NCBI RefSeq assembly: GCF_019042735.1
Contig: NZ_JAHQCR010000077.1
Span: forward strand, 1-64,000
DNA from: Evansella alkalicola
Lineage (GTDB): Bacteria > Bacillota > Bacilli > Bacillales > Salisediminibacteriaceae
Length of the DNA: 64,000 nucleotides
Reading direction: 5' to 3'
How positions within the stretch are numbered: position 1 is the stretch's first letter; each line of letters starts with the position of its first letter. Made by a program: the position numbers and the translations under genes. The notes below the pieces were generated by a model, which saw nothing but the letters and a program-made list of their open reading frames with translations, did not search any database and was not told the DNA's origin. This document shows positions 62,890 through 64,000 of this stretch, in pieces.

Positions 62890-64000
62890 ATGAAGAAGAA
62901 AAAATCCCCAATCATCTTATTATTTGTTTTGATACTGCTACTAATATCCGGCTTATCATATTTTGCATTAAATCCTGTATCAAAAACAGCAACAGTTGAT
63001 GGGACACAATTAATGACAGTTGCATTGGTAAATGAGGATGAAGGAGCTACATTTAATAATAATTTCCTGTCATTTGGAAATGCATTTGTTAGAAGCTTGG
63101 ATAACAATGATGAGCATGAATGGTTTGTTGTCAGCCGCGGCGTTGCTGAAAGTGGTTTAGAGCGCCAAGTATACGACATGATGATTGTTATTCCAAATGA
63201 TTTTACCAGGAAAGCATTATCTATTGAGTCAGAATCGCCAGAACGTGTAACTCTCGACTATAAAATCAATGCTTCAGGAAATGATGAAGTAAGACCACAA
63301 GCAGAAAAGACGGCAAGTCAAATCCTGAATGACTTTAATCGTAGAATAATAGACGTCTATTTTGCAAGTGTGATAGGGAATTTACAAGAAGCTCAAGATA
63401 GTATTGCCTCCATCGTTGATAACTATGGTTTATATGTAGATACATATAATACCGATGTAAATACGCCACTTGCTAACTATACGAACCAATTCGAGTCTGT
63501 TAAAGGTTACACAGAACTCTCGAAAACTAACTTTGATCAATTAGATAACAGAATCCATTCATTTCAGGATTATTTAGTCGAAAATGCGAGTTCGTACCAT
63601 GACTTTTTATCGAACTTAAATGAGGTTTCAGATAAAAAGGAAGAGACTAGTACACTTTCCACAGAATACTTTAATTCTCTAAGTGAATTTGATGCAGCTC
63701 TTCGAGAACAAAATATTCAAGAGCAATTAAATAACTTACAGCAGGCGAACAATCATATTAATTCTCAATTTCAGTTAAATGAAAACATGATGTCAGGTTC
63801 CATTGTAGCAGACACAATTAACCTTCAATCATTTATTAATCGAGCCAATGAACTTGTTAGACAGACAGAAGAAAATCTGATTGGAACGTTAGAATCTGAT
63901 TTGAAATCAAAAGTAAGAAGGCAATTATCTAGTATTCTTGCAGAGTCATTTAATAAAGAATTTGTAAACTTAAATTCACTACTAGATAGTCCTGATAAAA
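62890..64000 (+). CDS. esaA: Type VII secretion protein EsaA/YueB, 5' part
   Basis: At least 370 residues in view, still open at the window edge. One N-terminal membrane segment (about 7-27) is followed by an extracellular domain beginning VALVNEDEGATFNN, the family hallmark, and long helical stretches. In B. subtilis, YueB is the receptor of phage SPP1. ATG 62890 follows CAGGAG at 62873-62878. The 3' end lies outside the window. Confidence 0.9.
   Translation, partial: MKKKKSPIILLFVLILLLISGLSYFALNPVSKTATVDGTQLMTVALVNEDEGATFNNNFLSFGNAFVRSLDNNDEHEWFVVSRGVAESGLERQVYDMMIVIPNDFTRKALSIESESPERVTLDYKINASGNDEVRPQAEKTASQILNDFNRRIIDVYFASVIGNLQEAQDSIASIVDNYGLYVDTYNTDVNTPLANYTNQFESVKGYTELSKTNFDQLDNRIHSFQDYLVENASSYHDFLSNLNEVSDKKEETSTLSTEYFNSLSEFDAALREQNIQEQLNNLQQANNHINSQFQLNENMMSGSIVADTINLQSFINRANELVRQTEENLIGTLESDLKSKVRRQLSSILAESFNKEFVNLNSLLDSPDK

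Overview
The window reads as chromosome of a low-GC, Gram-positive, probably endospore-forming Bacillaceae. Signs of this are strong AGGAGG-type ribosome binding sites, TTG/GTG starts, hairpin-plus-T terminators, a YheC/YheD protein, sps-like spore polysaccharide genes, PhoP-type Pho boxes, and a WXG100/EsaA (YueB) type VII secretion locus at the right end.

Left part (1-15200). An IS21-family element (istA, istB, small ORF) is followed by a LysR regulator divergent from a tightly packed operon. The operon encodes an amino-group carrier protein (LysW), LysX (interrupted by an in-frame TAA), a degenerate aminotransferase-like protein, a DegT aminotransferase, LysY, a LysZ-LysK fusion, a two-subunit transketolase and an ATP-grasp amino acid ligase. 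An MFS exporter and a flavodoxin-like reductase follow. Lysine or arginine synthesis does not need a transketolase, ligase or exporter. The set instead matches the logic of the carrier-protein route known from Streptomyces: glutamate is loaded on the carrier, phosphorylated, reduced, extended by two carbons, transaminated, released and ligated. I read it as a carrier-protein natural product cluster, probably making an unusual diamino-dihydroxy acid or a dipeptide of it.

Mobile and defence region (15200-25050). An IS200-like element with a broken tnpA precedes two 150-bp direct repeats (16749-16898 and 24817-24966). Each repeat ends in a sequence that looks like a groEL 3' end (Gly-Gly-Met-Met-stop), as expected of attachment sites. 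They bound an 8.07-kb segment without an integrase. It carries two cassettes: sce7726 + sce7725 + HEPN/RES-domain protein, and a large superfamily 1 helicase + AbiH. Both look like anti-phage modules.

Middle (25050-46800). Here lie a polysaccharide deacetylase, an alpha/beta hydrolase, an ABC transporter with a two-component system, two small membrane proteins, a YheC/YheD protein, and a surface-glycan locus. The glycan locus holds a complete-looking set for a CMP-activated nonulosonic acid of the legionaminic type (dehydratase, aminotransferase, acetyltransferase, NeuC, NeuB, cytidylyltransferase), plus SpsB-like transferases and a second, divergent NeuB.

Phosphate-starvation region (46800-57200). 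Two phosphonate-type ABC transporters flank a PAP2 phosphatase, a GT4 lipid glycosyltransferase, a PhoP response regulator and a second OmpR-type regulator. No histidine kinase is present. Pho-box-like arrays with 11-bp spacing stand before several of these genes.

Right end (57200-64000). A HAD phosphatase, an AraC regulator convergent with a GH27 alpha-galactosidase, RDD and YiaA/B membrane proteins, EsxA, and the 5' part of EsaA, which runs off the window.
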